Positions 55,861 through 64,000 of a stretch of DNA of 64,000 nucleotides are shown piece by piece. Position numbers and translations under genes: made by a program. Below the pieces are notes generated by a model. The model had not been told where the DNA came from. It worked only from the letters and a program-made list of their open reading frames with translations, and ran no database searches. The stretch's first letter is position 1. Each line of letters opens with the position of its first letter. The DNA lies in the NCBI RefSeq assembly GCF_002982135.1, contig NZ_CP019981.1:1860001-1924000 (forward strand). Direction: 5' to 3'. The stretch is from Pediococcus inopinatus. Lineage in GTDB: Bacteria; Bacillota; Bacilli; Lactobacillales; Lactobacillaceae.

Positions 55861-56868
55861 ATGAAACAATCAAGGTACACGGAAACGACTGCCAATGGTT
55901 GTTTTTCTGGTGCTTATTTCATGGGACGCTGGATTCAAAATACAATTCTGAACCAACGCACCATGTATACCACGAATCTAGGAGCGGCCATTTTATTGAT
56001 GACTAAGCACACGGATTGCTTAAATCTAAAGTTTCTCAGCACCACGCCAACTGCGCGTTTCCAACCAGAAATTGCCATTTTCATTGATGATGATCCTGAA
56101 CTACGTTTTAAGGTCAATGAAGTGCCTGATGAACTTCATATAAAACTCAAAGGCCCCCATTTAATTCGGATTGTCTTTGCCGGTAATTCTGATTCAGACG
56201 AGATTTGGCAACAGTCACAAGGACTAGCCATCACACACCTATCCGTGCCTAATCCTGGTGTGGCCATCCCTGTAAAACCAGCTGGAAAAACCATTGCTTT
56301 CATTGGTGATTCAATTACAGCTGGCTGTTGGGTTTTAAAACGAACCCCCTCTAGTGGCTACGCTGCCGAACAGAACTATGCTGCCCAAACTGCGCGCAAC
56401 CTTGATGCCCAAGATCTGAGAATTGCCTATAGTGCGGCTGGTCTTTTACGATACGGGACCGGTGGTGTTCCCGCCGCACCCCGTTTTATAAAATATATTG
56501 ATTTTGAAACCCCAGCCCCTCAGTATCATCCCGACGTTGTGGTAATTAATATTGGCACCAATGACCGCCGTTTTGATAGTAGCTTAATGAAAATACAGTT
56601 TCTTAATTTTTTTCATGAATTACAAGATTTGTTTCCGGAAGCTACTTTAAACGTTCTTATTCCCTTCAATCAATCCTTTGCCAAAGAATTACGTGAATTA
56701 GCTCAAGAAAATCCTTCACTTTTCTTCCTAATTGAAACTGCTCAATGGACACTCACCTTTACCGACCAAGCGCACCCTGACTTACAAGGTTCAGCCATTG
56801 CCGCCAAACAACTTACAAATGCTTTGTTGAGTCATTACGGTTCCGACTACTTTAAAATTACATGCTAA
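55861..56868 (+). CDS. SGNH/GDSL-type hydrolase
   Basis: 335 residues. N-terminal beta-rich domain of about 135 residues, then a GDSL hydrolase: FIGDSITAG (Ser), INIGTNDRR (Asn), and Asp/His in TDQAHPDLQG. Likely a carbohydrate or lipid esterase. No signal peptide seen. AGAAAGGA before the ATG. Shares an operon with tag. Confidence 0.88.
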   Translation: MKQSRYTETTANGCFSGAYFMGRWIQNTILNQRTMYTTNLGAAILLMTKHTDCLNLKFLSTTPTARFQPEIAIFIDDDPELRFKVNEVPDELHIKLKGPHLIRIVFAGNSDSDEIWQQSQGLAITHLSVPNPGVAIPVKPAGKTIAFIGDSITAGCWVLKRTPSSGYAAEQNYAAQTARNLDAQDLRIAYSAAGLLRYGTGGVPAAPRFIKYIDFETPAPQYHPDVVVINIGTNDRRFDSSLMKIQFLNFFHELQDLFPEATLNVLIPFNQSFAKELRELAQENPSLFFLIETAQWTLTFTDQAHPDLQGSAIAAKQLTNALLSHYGSDYFKITC

Positions 56869-56875
56869 TTCGTTT

Positions 56876-56906
56876 TGCTGTAACTCTTTTGGGGTTACAG
56901 TTTTTT
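56876..56906 (+). terminator. Terminator after the SGNH hydrolase gene
   Basis: CTGTAAC / GTTACAG stem of 7 to 8 bp followed by TTTTTT. It overlaps the end of the convergent NhaC gene. Confidence 0.8.
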
Positions 56907-58332
56907 AGTCCAAGCCACCTTCAGAATCAGGAAGCGATTGCGTCTCCTCAACATCATTAGTGTTTTTAAGATGCTTTAACCCAATTCCTGTAAACCCACT
57001 GATGATGGAGAAAACTGGGGATAAAAGGCTAAAGAAAACAAATGGCAAGAAATGCAGAACTGGCACACCAAGCGCGTTTGCTGCAAAAGCACCTGCTACT
57101 CCCCAAGGAATAAGGTAGTTAATCACTGTTCCACCATCTTCAAGAACTCGGCTCAGCGCCTCGTTGGCAAGTCCTGAATCCTGGTATGCTTTCTTAAATG
57201 CCTTTCCGGGTAAAATAACGGATAGGTACTGTTCACCAATAAAGATGTTAACTCCAATCCCGGTAAAGATTGTTGCGGTAACGAGTTTACCATCTGAGTT
57301 TAAGCGTTTGGCTAGGGGTGCCATAACTGCTTGAATCAAGCCAAACTTCATTAATAAGCCACCTAACGACAGAATTAAGATAATTAGGGAAACTGTACCC
57401 ATCATACTTTCAATGCCGCCTCGTGTAAGGAGAGCGTCTACACTTGCATTCCCTGTTTTTGCCACAAATCCACTTTCAATAATTGTTGCAATCTTACTAA
57501 TCTGCATTTTAGGTTGTTCAATAAAGACCATCAACACCGAAACCACGATGTTGATAAACAACGTTGGAATTGCTGGTACTTTTCGCCATGCGCAAAAGAA
57601 CATTAAAGCGATTGGAATAACTGCCCAAGCATTTACACTAAAATGTGCTTCTAAAATGGCAACCGTTTGATTGATCTTGTCTAAATTGGCAGTTGTAGTA
57701 GCTTGAAGTCCTAAAATTGCGTATAAAATAAGGGATCCTAGAAAAGCTGGAATCGTTGACCACATCAAATTCTTAATGTGCTTAAACAAATCCACACCAA
57801 CAACGGCTGAAGCTAGATTGGTTGAATCCGAAAGTGGTGAAGATTTATCTCCAAAAATGGCCCCAGAAATGATTGCTCCAGCTACCAATGCTGGATTTAC
57901 GCCCATTGTAAGTCCCATTCCGAAAAAGGCAATCCCAATCGTGGAAATAATCGTAAATGCAGATCCAATTGAAGTTCCGACCAACGCACATACCACGAAT
58001 ACGGACGGCACAAACCATTTGACACTGATCATATGGAATCCCAGTACCATCATCGAAGGAATGATCCCAGCGGCAATCCACGTGCTAATCAAGGCGCCCA
58101 CTAAGATGAAAATAAAAATCGGGATAATACCAGTTTGAATGCCCTCTTTGATCCCACCGTCCACATCTGCCCAGGCAAAGTGACAAAATTTTGCCCAAAA
58201 AGTTACAAGGACGAGCACCAGTAAAACGGGAACTTGAGGTGATAAACCAAATCTAATTACACCTAATCCCATGACAATTAACATTCCTAACAACACAATA
58301 CTTGCTTCTTTAAAACTCACTTTATTTTCCAT
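56905..58332 (-). CDS. NhaC-family transporter, predicted tyrosine-responsive
   Basis: 475 residues with about 11 helices and the NhaC patterns GTSIGSAFTIISTIG and GDKSSPLSDSTNLA. The family is named for Na+/H+ antiport, but members preceded by tyrosine T-boxes were proposed as tyrosine transporters. The leader at 58460 carries a TAC specifier, so I infer a tyrosine or Tyr-linked substrate. ATG preceded by a weak GAGG. Confidence 0.85.
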   Translation of the reverse strand: MENKVSFKEASIVLLGMLIVMGLGVIRFGLSPQVPVLLVLVLVTFWAKFCHFAWADVDGGIKEGIQTGIIPIFIFILVGALISTWIAAGIIPSMMVLGFHMISVKWFVPSVFVVCALVGTSIGSAFTIISTIGIAFFGMGLTMGVNPALVAGAIISGAIFGDKSSPLSDSTNLASAVVGVDLFKHIKNLMWSTIPAFLGSLILYAILGLQATTTANLDKINQTVAILEAHFSVNAWAVIPIALMFFCAWRKVPAIPTLFINIVVSVLMVFIEQPKMQISKIATIIESGFVAKTGNASVDALLTRGGIESMMGTVSLIILILSLGGLLMKFGLIQAVMAPLAKRLNSDGKLVTATIFTGIGVNIFIGEQYLSVILPGKAFKKAYQDSGLANEALSRVLEDGGTVINYLIPWGVAGAFAANALGVPVLHFLPFVFFSLLSPVFSIISGFTGIGLKHLKNTNDVEETQSLPDSEGGLD

Positions 58333-58459
58333 ATTGCACCTCGTTTTAGTTTTTATTCGCTAGTTCAATCAATTAGTTATAAAGACTAATAACGAGATAT
58401 GCCTCCACATTTACAATTATCCATAACGTTTTTCTCCTCTGTTTCAAAATTTGGGTAAT

Positions 58460-58730
58460 AAAAAAGTCCCTGCTGTAATTTTTTACAACAGGGACGATAA
58501 AGAAACCGTGGTACCACCCAAATTGAAAGAATCCCAAAATCGAATTCTCTCCACTCACTAGAAGGTAACGGCTCTAGTTATTATCCGTTCAATCGAAACT
58601 GTTTCATGGTATTTCATCTAAATTATCCTGATCGGTTCGCAGCAACCACCGACTTTCTGACACCCAGATAACTAGCTACTTAGTATGAAAGTTCGCTTTA
58701 AATATTAAGTTGAATGAATCTTACCACGCA
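58460..58730 (-). ncRNA. T-box leader with TAC (Tyr) specifier
   Basis: The minus strand shows AGTA, the stem I loop (GGTGGTTGCTGCGAACC), the T-box core TGGGTGGTACCACG and a terminator GTCCCTGTTGT / ACAGCAGGGAC with TTTTTTA. The specifier GAA-A-TAC (TAC at 58611-58609) reads Tyr; the layout equals that of the Met leader at 54864. Confidence 0.9.
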
Positions 58731-58746
58731 AGAATTGGTTCGTCAA

Positions 58747-58774
58747 CCAATAATTAAAAACAAATTAAAGAATT
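58747..58774. repeat. 28-bp target duplication, left copy
   Basis: Identical to 60354-60381. It flanks the IS1202-like element. One extra base (A) before it is also shared, so the exact length is 28 or 29. Confidence 0.9.
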
Positions 58775-60353
58775 TGTTGTTCGCCAGTGATAATGTCTTA
58801 ACTAATTGGTCAGCAAAAATGTCTCGCAAATATGTTTCACCTCCGGCAAAATAGTTAATGGAGGTGGACAACATGAGAAAGGTTGTTTTAACAGTGAAAG
58901 AAGACCACAAATATCAAGTAATTCAGCAAGTAGTTAATGAACGAAAGAATCGTTGTCGAGCTAGTATTGAATTAAATCTATCATTACGACAAATTGATCG
59001 ATTAATAATCAAATATCGAACTAAGGGTAAATCTAGCTTTGTGCATGGCAATACTGGCAAAAAGCCACAGAATAAGATCTCAACCAAACAAATCAATCGA
59101 ATTATTAAGCTGTATGAAACTGATTACCAAGGCTTCAATATTTCCCATTTCTATGAGTTTTTATTAAGTAGAGAAGGTATTCAAGTTTCTGAATCAACTT
59201 TACGACGAATACTTAGAACCCATCGGGTTCTGTCACCCAAAGCTCATCACAATACCAAAAGACAAATACGCAAAGAATTAAAGCTCAAGGAACAACGGCA
59301 GGCTTTGTCTAAACGTGACGAAAAGACCTTACAAGTTGTTGAACCAGTGGAAGCAATAAAGGCTCATCCGTCACGCGCTAGGAAAAAATTTGCCGGTGAA
59401 CTTATTCAGATGGATGCCTCGGTTGAGCTCTGGTTCGGCAATACAAAGACTTATCTACATGCCGCGATTGATGATTATAGTGGTGCGATTGTTGGCGCCT
59501 ACTTTGATACCGAAGAAACGTTAAACGCTTATTATCAAGTTATGGCTCAAATATTGACTTCTTTTGGAATCCCGTATGAGATTTTAACAGACCGAAGAAC
59601 GGTTTTTAACTCAAACAAAAAAGCAGATTCTCCAACGAAGGAAAACCCACTCACTCAATTCGGTTATGCGTGTAAGTCACTGGGAACCAAACTCTCAGTG
59701 ACTAGCATACCGCAAACCAAAGGCAGAATTGAACGCCTTTTTGAAACACTACAAAGCCGACTTTTAAATGAACTTAAACTAGCAAATACAACGACAATTG
59801 AGCAAGCTAACGACTTCCTCAACCCATTTGTAAAAGAATTCAATCAAAAGTTTGCTTTACCTATTAAAATTAACACGAGTGGCTTTGACAAACAACTTAC
59901 ATCTTCAGAAATTGATCAGATTTTAATCACAACTCGAGAGCGCTCAATTTCATCTGGTCACACTGTCAAATTAAATAATCAGGAATATCAATTATTTGAA
60001 TCAGATAAGCTAGTTTGTTTAAAACCACGAACTAAGGTCTTAATCGTTAAAACTTTAACTGGTAAGCTTTACGCTACTACAGATGCAGATCAAATATTTG
60101 ATTTACATCCGCTTGCAGATCATGACTTAGTTTCGCCAGCTTTCGAGGTTATTATTGAAAAACCATCTAATATGGCCCCAAAGAACAAGAAGCCCAAGGC
60201 TTCTATGAACCACCCATGGAGGAGAGCCAATTATCGCGACTATTTGCGTACAATTGGGTATTCCGAAAAAGGAGCAAATCATATGGCATATGAGATTTAA
60301 ATTTGACAAGGATGTTCAATGATTATTGAGACATTTTTCCTTACCGATTGACA
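58775..60353 (+). mobile_element. IS1202-like (ISNCY) insertion sequence, about 1579 bp
   Basis: Begins TGTTGTTCGCC and ends CCGATTGACA, with imperfect terminal inverted repeats (ATGTCTTAA against ATGTCTCAA further in). The 28-bp direct flanks fit the 24 to 29-bp duplications known for the IS1202 group. Contains a single transposase gene. Confidence 0.88.
58873..60300 (+). CDS. IS1202-like/ISNCY transposase
   Basis: 475 residues. Helix-turn-helix N-terminus (LNLSLRQIDRLI), DDE core with MDASVELWFG and AIDDYSG, TDRRTVFN, and TKGRIERLFETLQSRL for the Glu. ATG at 58873 has GGAGGT at 7 bases; the ATG at 58858 overlaps that box. It seems intact. Confidence 0.9.
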   Translation: MRKVVLTVKEDHKYQVIQQVVNERKNRCRASIELNLSLRQIDRLIIKYRTKGKSSFVHGNTGKKPQNKISTKQINRIIKLYETDYQGFNISHFYEFLLSREGIQVSESTLRRILRTHRVLSPKAHHNTKRQIRKELKLKEQRQALSKRDEKTLQVVEPVEAIKAHPSRARKKFAGELIQMDASVELWFGNTKTYLHAAIDDYSGAIVGAYFDTEETLNAYYQVMAQILTSFGIPYEILTDRRTVFNSNKKADSPTKENPLTQFGYACKSLGTKLSVTSIPQTKGRIERLFETLQSRLLNELKLANTTTIEQANDFLNPFVKEFNQKFALPIKINTSGFDKQLTSSEIDQILITTRERSISSGHTVKLNNQEYQLFESDKLVCLKPRTKVLIVKTLTGKLYATTDADQIFDLHPLADHDLVSPAFEVIIEKPSNMAPKNKKPKASMNHPWRRANYRDYLRTIGYSEKGANHMAYEI

Positions 60354-60381
60354 CCAATAATTAAAAACAAATTAAAGAATT
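60354..60381. repeat. 28-bp target duplication, right copy
   Basis: Contains the last codons and stop of cls (60372-60374) and the arm of a terminator-like hairpin (CCAAT/ATTGG). The insertion thus copied the 3' end of cls without breaking it. Confidence 0.9.
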
Positions 60382-61829
60382 GGTGAAAGCAAACGGGAAA
60401 AATCCTGTTTAAATCTCAGCCACCAAGACTGATTATCGTACATTTCCGTGGTTTGAAGCGTTGATTTTTGGATGTCAGCTTTAAAAATTCCTTCTAATTC
60501 TTGTGCAATTTTTTCATCATAAATAAAAGCATTCACTTCGAAATTAAGCTTAAAGCTTCGGAAATCCATATTTGCTGAACCTACTGATCCAAGTTTACCA
60601 TCTACCACCATTGTTTTAGCATGTAAAAATCCCGCATCATAGTTGTAGATTTGAATTCCCCATTTAGCACACTGACGGGCATAATACTGGGTGGCACGAT
60701 AGACGAAAACGTGATCCGGCATGTGTGGAATCATGATTCGCACATCAACTCCTGATAGCGCAGCCGTATGAAGAGCATCTAAAACACTGTCATCTGGGAT
60801 CAAATAAGGACTCTGAATCCAAATAGAACGCGTTGCAGAACTGATTAGTTTCAAGTAACCTAATTTAATGTTTTCAACCTCGGAATCAGGACCACTAGAA
60901 ACCACTTGGAGACTCGTATTACCATTCACTTTTGCCACTGGAAAGTACTCCGAACCCGGATCAAACACCGTATTAATTGGATTTTCACGATCTGTCGCAT
61001 TCCAATCACGTACGAAACGAGATTGAAGACTATAGGCTGCAGAACCGGCAATCCGCATATGAGTATCACGCCAATATCCAAATTTTTTGCTTCGACCTAA
61101 ATATTGATCACCAATATTAAATCCGCCAGTATATGCCACCTGACCATCAATCACTACAATTTTTCGATGATCACGAAAGTTCAAGCGAAAATCAGTCACA
61201 GCTGAATGGGTCCCTAAGAAAGGCGCAGCATAGCCACCTAATTCACGAAGATGATTAAAAAACTTATTTTTAGTCCCCATTGAACCCCATGAATCCCAAA
61301 GCACACGAACTTCAACGCCTTCTTTGGCTTTTTTTTCTAGTAAATGTAAAACATCTCGACCAATTTGATCATCATAAAAGGTGTAAAATTCAACATGAAC
61401 ATGTTTTTTCGCTTTTTCGATATCCACAAACATATCATGAAATAATTCTTTACCATCCGTAATTAGCTTCACACGATTTCGGTGACTCAAAAAAGCTGAA
61501 TCAGCATTCATAAACATGGTTGCCATACCACTAGCATCCTCAACCGCTTTATCAGCCTCTGTGTGGTCATTGTTCAGCTCTTTTGATTGCCGTTCGAGAA
61601 CCCGCTCTAGTTCCAACTTGGTTTCTTTTTTTAATTGAAACATCTTATTTTTGGGTAATTTACGTCCTACGAATGAATAGAATACAAACCCGATAACAGG
61701 AAGAAAAAAGAGAACAAGTAACCAAGCCCACGTTGCCGCAATATCTCTTTTTTCACGAAAAACAGTGATAACGGCTGCAATTAAGTTAATAGCAATAATA
61801 AGTTCTATAATAATATGTACCCAGTTCAT
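60372..61829 (-). CDS. cls: Cardiolipin synthase
   Basis: 485 residues: two N-terminal helices, then two phospholipase D domains with HxK motifs HVEFYTFYDD... RDHRKIVVIDG and HAKTMVVDGKLGSVGSANMD. It makes cardiolipin from phosphatidylglycerol at the membrane. The C-terminus is intact although an IS lies 18 bp past the stop. GGGGGA precedes the start. Confidence 0.94.
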   Translation of the reverse strand: MNWVHIIIELIIAINLIAAVITVFREKRDIAATWAWLLVLFFLPVIGFVFYSFVGRKLPKNKMFQLKKETKLELERVLERQSKELNNDHTEADKAVEDASGMATMFMNADSAFLSHRNRVKLITDGKELFHDMFVDIEKAKKHVHVEFYTFYDDQIGRDVLHLLEKKAKEGVEVRVLWDSWGSMGTKNKFFNHLRELGGYAAPFLGTHSAVTDFRLNFRDHRKIVVIDGQVAYTGGFNIGDQYLGRSKKFGYWRDTHMRIAGSAAYSLQSRFVRDWNATDRENPINTVFDPGSEYFPVAKVNGNTSLQVVSSGPDSEVENIKLGYLKLISSATRSIWIQSPYLIPDDSVLDALHTAALSGVDVRIMIPHMPDHVFVYRATQYYARQCAKWGIQIYNYDAGFLHAKTMVVDGKLGSVGSANMDFRSFKLNFEVNAFIYDEKIAQELEGIFKADIQKSTLQTTEMYDNQSWWLRFKQDFSRLLSPIL

Positions 61830-61963
61830 GATAATCCCCCGATAGTTAAGTTGTTTTCATTTTACCCTTCCTAGCAATAATTTAAAACTGTTGAAGCTTG
61901 GATACAAAAAAATGTCCGAACTAATTCAAAATTAGTCCTGGCATTCCTTAAATTATTTCTAGA

Positions 61964-61994
61964 CACAAAAAAAGCGCTGCCGTCGCAACGCTTA
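61964..61994 (-). terminator. Possible minus-strand terminator
   Basis: AAGCG / CGCTT with an inner GC pair, followed by TTTTTTT on the minus strand. Upstream of cls; it may stop read-through from the IS3-family genes. Confidence 0.45.
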
Positions 61995-62169
61995 ATAAGT
62001 AACATGACCGTTAAATGGCCATCCATTCACTTTATGGGGGGAGTAAATGAAAAAGTTATTTATGTATTCAATACTATTCACAAATTGTGAATATTCTGTG
62101 AATTTCCCGTTTCAATTAAATTACATTTGCATTTTTTTCAAAAAATCCAACTACAAAAGGAAATATACT

Positions 62170-62625
62170 ATGAAATCAAACACTAACTTAATCGTTTCCC
62201 GCGCATCCACATTAGACAATTCAGAATTAGCCCAAATCTATCTCCGATCCAGAATTGCTGCATTCCCATGGGTGAAACATCCCCAGGCTTCTGACTTCAT
62301 TCAAGATTCGAAAAACGAACTCATTTTGAAGGCTGTTTTAAATAATAAAATTGTGGGTTTCCTTAGTTTTTACCAACAAGATAACTTTATCCACCTTTTA
62401 TTCATTGATCCTGCATATATACATTCTGGCATTGGTTCCCAGTTACTTTTCAAAATCCGCCAATCGGCCACCGCTCTGGTTACTTTAAACTGTGTTCGGC
62501 AGAACAACCACGCGTTGGCCTTTTATAAAGCACAAGGATTCAAGATTATCGGAAAGTCGCTCTGGAAATCCCCTGCTTATTACACTCTCCAAGACACAAA
62601 AAAAGAAGATTACCCATTGCTCTAA
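62170..62625 (+). CDS. GNAT-family N-acetyltransferase
   Basis: 151 residues with FIHLLFIDPAYIHSGIGSQLL (motif A) and NNHALAFYKAQGFKIIG (motif B). Substrate unknown. AAAGGAAA is 6 bases before the ATG at 62170. A longer frame from 62047, itself after GGGGGGAG, adds 41 unusual residues and may be a separate short leader ORF. The IS starts right after its stop. Confidence 0.82.
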   Translation: MKSNTNLIVSRASTLDNSELAQIYLRSRIAAFPWVKHPQASDFIQDSKNELILKAVLNNKIVGFLSFYQQDNFIHLLFIDPAYIHSGIGSQLLFKIRQSATALVTLNCVRQNNHALAFYKAQGFKIIGKSLWKSPAYYTLQDTKKEDYPLL

Positions 62626-62655
62626 TGAACTGAACCCCATAATTTGGAGTGGATT

Positions 62656-63504
62656 TTAAGCAACCAACTGGTCGGATAGGTTTCGGTATTGTACCGGAGT
62701 TTTTCCGGCCAGTTTTGTTCTAATTCTTTTATTATTATAATAACTAACGTATTTAGTTATGGCTATTCTTAATTCTTCGTAGGAGGAATAGTGGTTATTA
62801 TGCACCGTTCCAACTTTTAAAATATGGAAACAACTCTCAGCAACCGCATTATCCAGACAAGTCGCTTTGCGACTCATACTCTGCATAATGTGGTTTTTCT
62901 TTAGCTTGGAAACATACTGATAATTCTGATATTGAAAACCTTGATCTGAATGAATTGTCATCTTATAAGGTAATTGTGGTTTTGAACGAATTAAATCCAT
63001 TAAAGGTTTTGTGACAAACGCTACATTAGGGCTAAGACCAATATTCCATGACAATATCTCGTTACTGTAAAGATCAACAAATGAAGTAAAATAAGCACGC
63101 TCAGAAATCGAACCAGAACCCCAGCGAACTTCAGTCACATCGGTCACTACTTTTTGATAAGGTCGATCCGTATTGAATCTGCGATTCAGTTTGTTTTTAG
63201 CAAGTTTACCAACAGTACCTCGATAAGAATTATATTTTCTAGTTTTTCGATCAAAAGCATGACAAAGCGCGTCATTTTGTTTCATAATCTTTAATACCAC
63301 TTTATGGTTAACAATTTTACCGTTGTTCCTTAATGCATCGGTAACCGTACGATACCCGAAATCTGGATTATCTTGTGTAATTTGAAGAATTTCATCCACT
63401 AAGTCCTGGGAATAATTAGTTTTATATTGTCGGTTAAGTGCATCATGATAACTACTACTTGACATACCGACAACTTTTAAAATAAAGCTAAGCACTTCGT
63501 TCAA
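62656..63504 (-). CDS. IS3-family transposase OrfB
   Basis: 282 residues with HTH_21-like N-terminus (DNPDFGYRTVTDALR) and DDE core VVTDVTEVRWG, IHSDQGFQYQ and AVAESCFHILKVG. Probably made as an OrfAB fusion by frameshift. Confidence 0.92.
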   Translation of the reverse strand: MNEVLSFILKVVGMSSSSYHDALNRQYKTNYSQDLVDEILQITQDNPDFGYRTVTDALRNNGKIVNHKVVLKIMKQNDALCHAFDRKTRKYNSYRGTVGKLAKNKLNRRFNTDRPYQKVVTDVTEVRWGSGSISERAYFTSFVDLYSNEILSWNIGLSPNVAFVTKPLMDLIRSKPQLPYKMTIHSDQGFQYQNYQYVSKLKKNHIMQSMSRKATCLDNAVAESCFHILKVGTVHNNHYSSYEELRIAITKYVSYYNNKRIRTKLAGKTPVQYRNLSDQLVA

Positions 63505-63524
63505 ATCACGCCTTAATTCAGCAA

Positions 63525-64000
63525 CTATTTGTGCTTTTTCCTGGTTTTTAATGCTTTCTTTTTCTGAACCAAGGCGTGCAATTTTTCCAAATAAGCTAGT
63601 TTAACTCTCAATTCACGGTTTTCTTCTTCTAATTCCTTTTTAGACTTTTCATTATTACTATCTGACATGGTATTTGACCGCCTTTGATTAGGATTAAGGC
63701 GTCCTTGTTCAAGAGCTCGTTCCCATTGCCAAATTACAGCTGGATGTTTAATTCGAAACTGCTTAGCAGTTATCGGCAAGGATGCATTTTGATCTAAACG
63801 CCATTTAATTACTTTCATTTTAAACGAATAATCAAAGTAAGTCTTCCTATGGTTTAAACTTAGACCTTCAACACCGAACTGTTCTAACCTGCGTTTCCAT
63901 TCATATAAAGTGGCAGAGCCCTTGATACCGTACTTTTTCATGATAATACTTTGCGGCAGGCCACTAGTTAATTCTAAAACTGCATTTATTTTATTTTCCT
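63525..64000 (-). CDS. IS3-family transposase OrfA (5' end beyond window)
   Basis: The frame stays open through the window edge, so the ATG at 63941 is not the start. Two helix-turn-helix units (GIKGSATLYEWKRRL; RIKHPAVIWQWERAL) and a coiled coil (ELEEENRELRVKLAYLEKL) are seen. Confidence 0.9.
   Translation of the reverse strand, partial: ENKINAVLELTSGLPQSIIMKKYGIKGSATLYEWKRRLEQFGVEGLSLNHRKTYFDYSFKMKVIKWRLDQNASLPITAKQFRIKHPAVIWQWERALEQGRLNPNQRRSNTMSDSNNEKSKKELEEENRELRVKLAYLEKLHALVQKKKALKTRKKHK

Larger units (their letters stand above)
62626..64000 (-). mobile_element. IS3-family element (truncated by the window)
   Basis: Left end TGAACTGAACCCC begins directly after the GNAT stop codon. OrfB and OrfA lie on the minus strand; the right end is outside the window. 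Unrelated in sequence to the three copies at 31-37 kb. Confidence 0.85.

Noticed and set aside
62047..62169. N-terminal extension of the GNAT gene from 62047
   Set aside because: The extra 41 residues do not resemble a GNAT start; the ATG at 62170 has its own Shine-Dalgarno. The strong GGGGGGAG before 62047 is noted as a possible separate leader ORF.

Overview
The window looks like a low-GC Lactobacillaceae chromosome. Supporting signs are the RexA/RexB (AddAB) pair, LuxS, two T-box leaders, a purine riboswitch, PTS sugar operons with cre-like sites, IS3-family elements and a plantaricin-type LytTR two-component system. I cannot fix the genus.

Layout. 1-4300 is a trehalose locus: EIIA and EIIBC on the minus strand, divergent from treR-treC, with a TGTATATACA operator inside the treB-side promoter. 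4300-12000 holds a membrane protein, a tandem pair of unknown paralogues, an EamA permease, a tandem array of hairpin repeats (7559-8193), a baeRF-type protein and a short UvrA-like ATPase. 12100-15400 holds several very small membrane proteins, a lipoprotein and D-serine dehydratase.

15350-19100 is the most interesting region. A LytTR response regulator and its histidine kinase lie beside two promoters that each carry 9-bp direct repeats (TACGTTAAT type) with a 12-bp spacer, placed exactly 32 bp from the -10 box. A degenerate third copy sits before the kinase. Cryptic short ORFs, one with a double-glycine leader motif, lie on the predicted transcripts. This resembles a bacteriocin quorum-sensing regulon, partly decayed or unconventional.

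19200-30700 holds a PHP phosphatase with an Rrf2 regulator, a beta-glucoside operon (EIIC, GH1, ROK), redox enzymes, lipid kinase and hydrolases. 30900-37600 starts with an alanine-type tRNA and is then IS-riddled: one secreted Ig-like protein gene is cut by two IS3-family insertions, with a third IS next to another secreted protein. All three have 3-bp target duplications, and the broken gene can be rejoined in frame to 510 codons.

37700-51600 is housekeeping: CvpA, CsbD, AddAB, an isoleucine-epimerase-like aminotransferase and a riboswitch-controlled xanthine permease. 51600-58700 holds luxS with metQ-metI-metN behind a Met T-box, Tag glycosylase, an SGNH hydrolase and an NhaC-family transporter behind a Tyr T-box. 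58700-64000 holds an IS1202-like element with a 28-bp target duplication at the 3' end of cardiolipin synthase, a GNAT gene and an IS3-family element running off the window.
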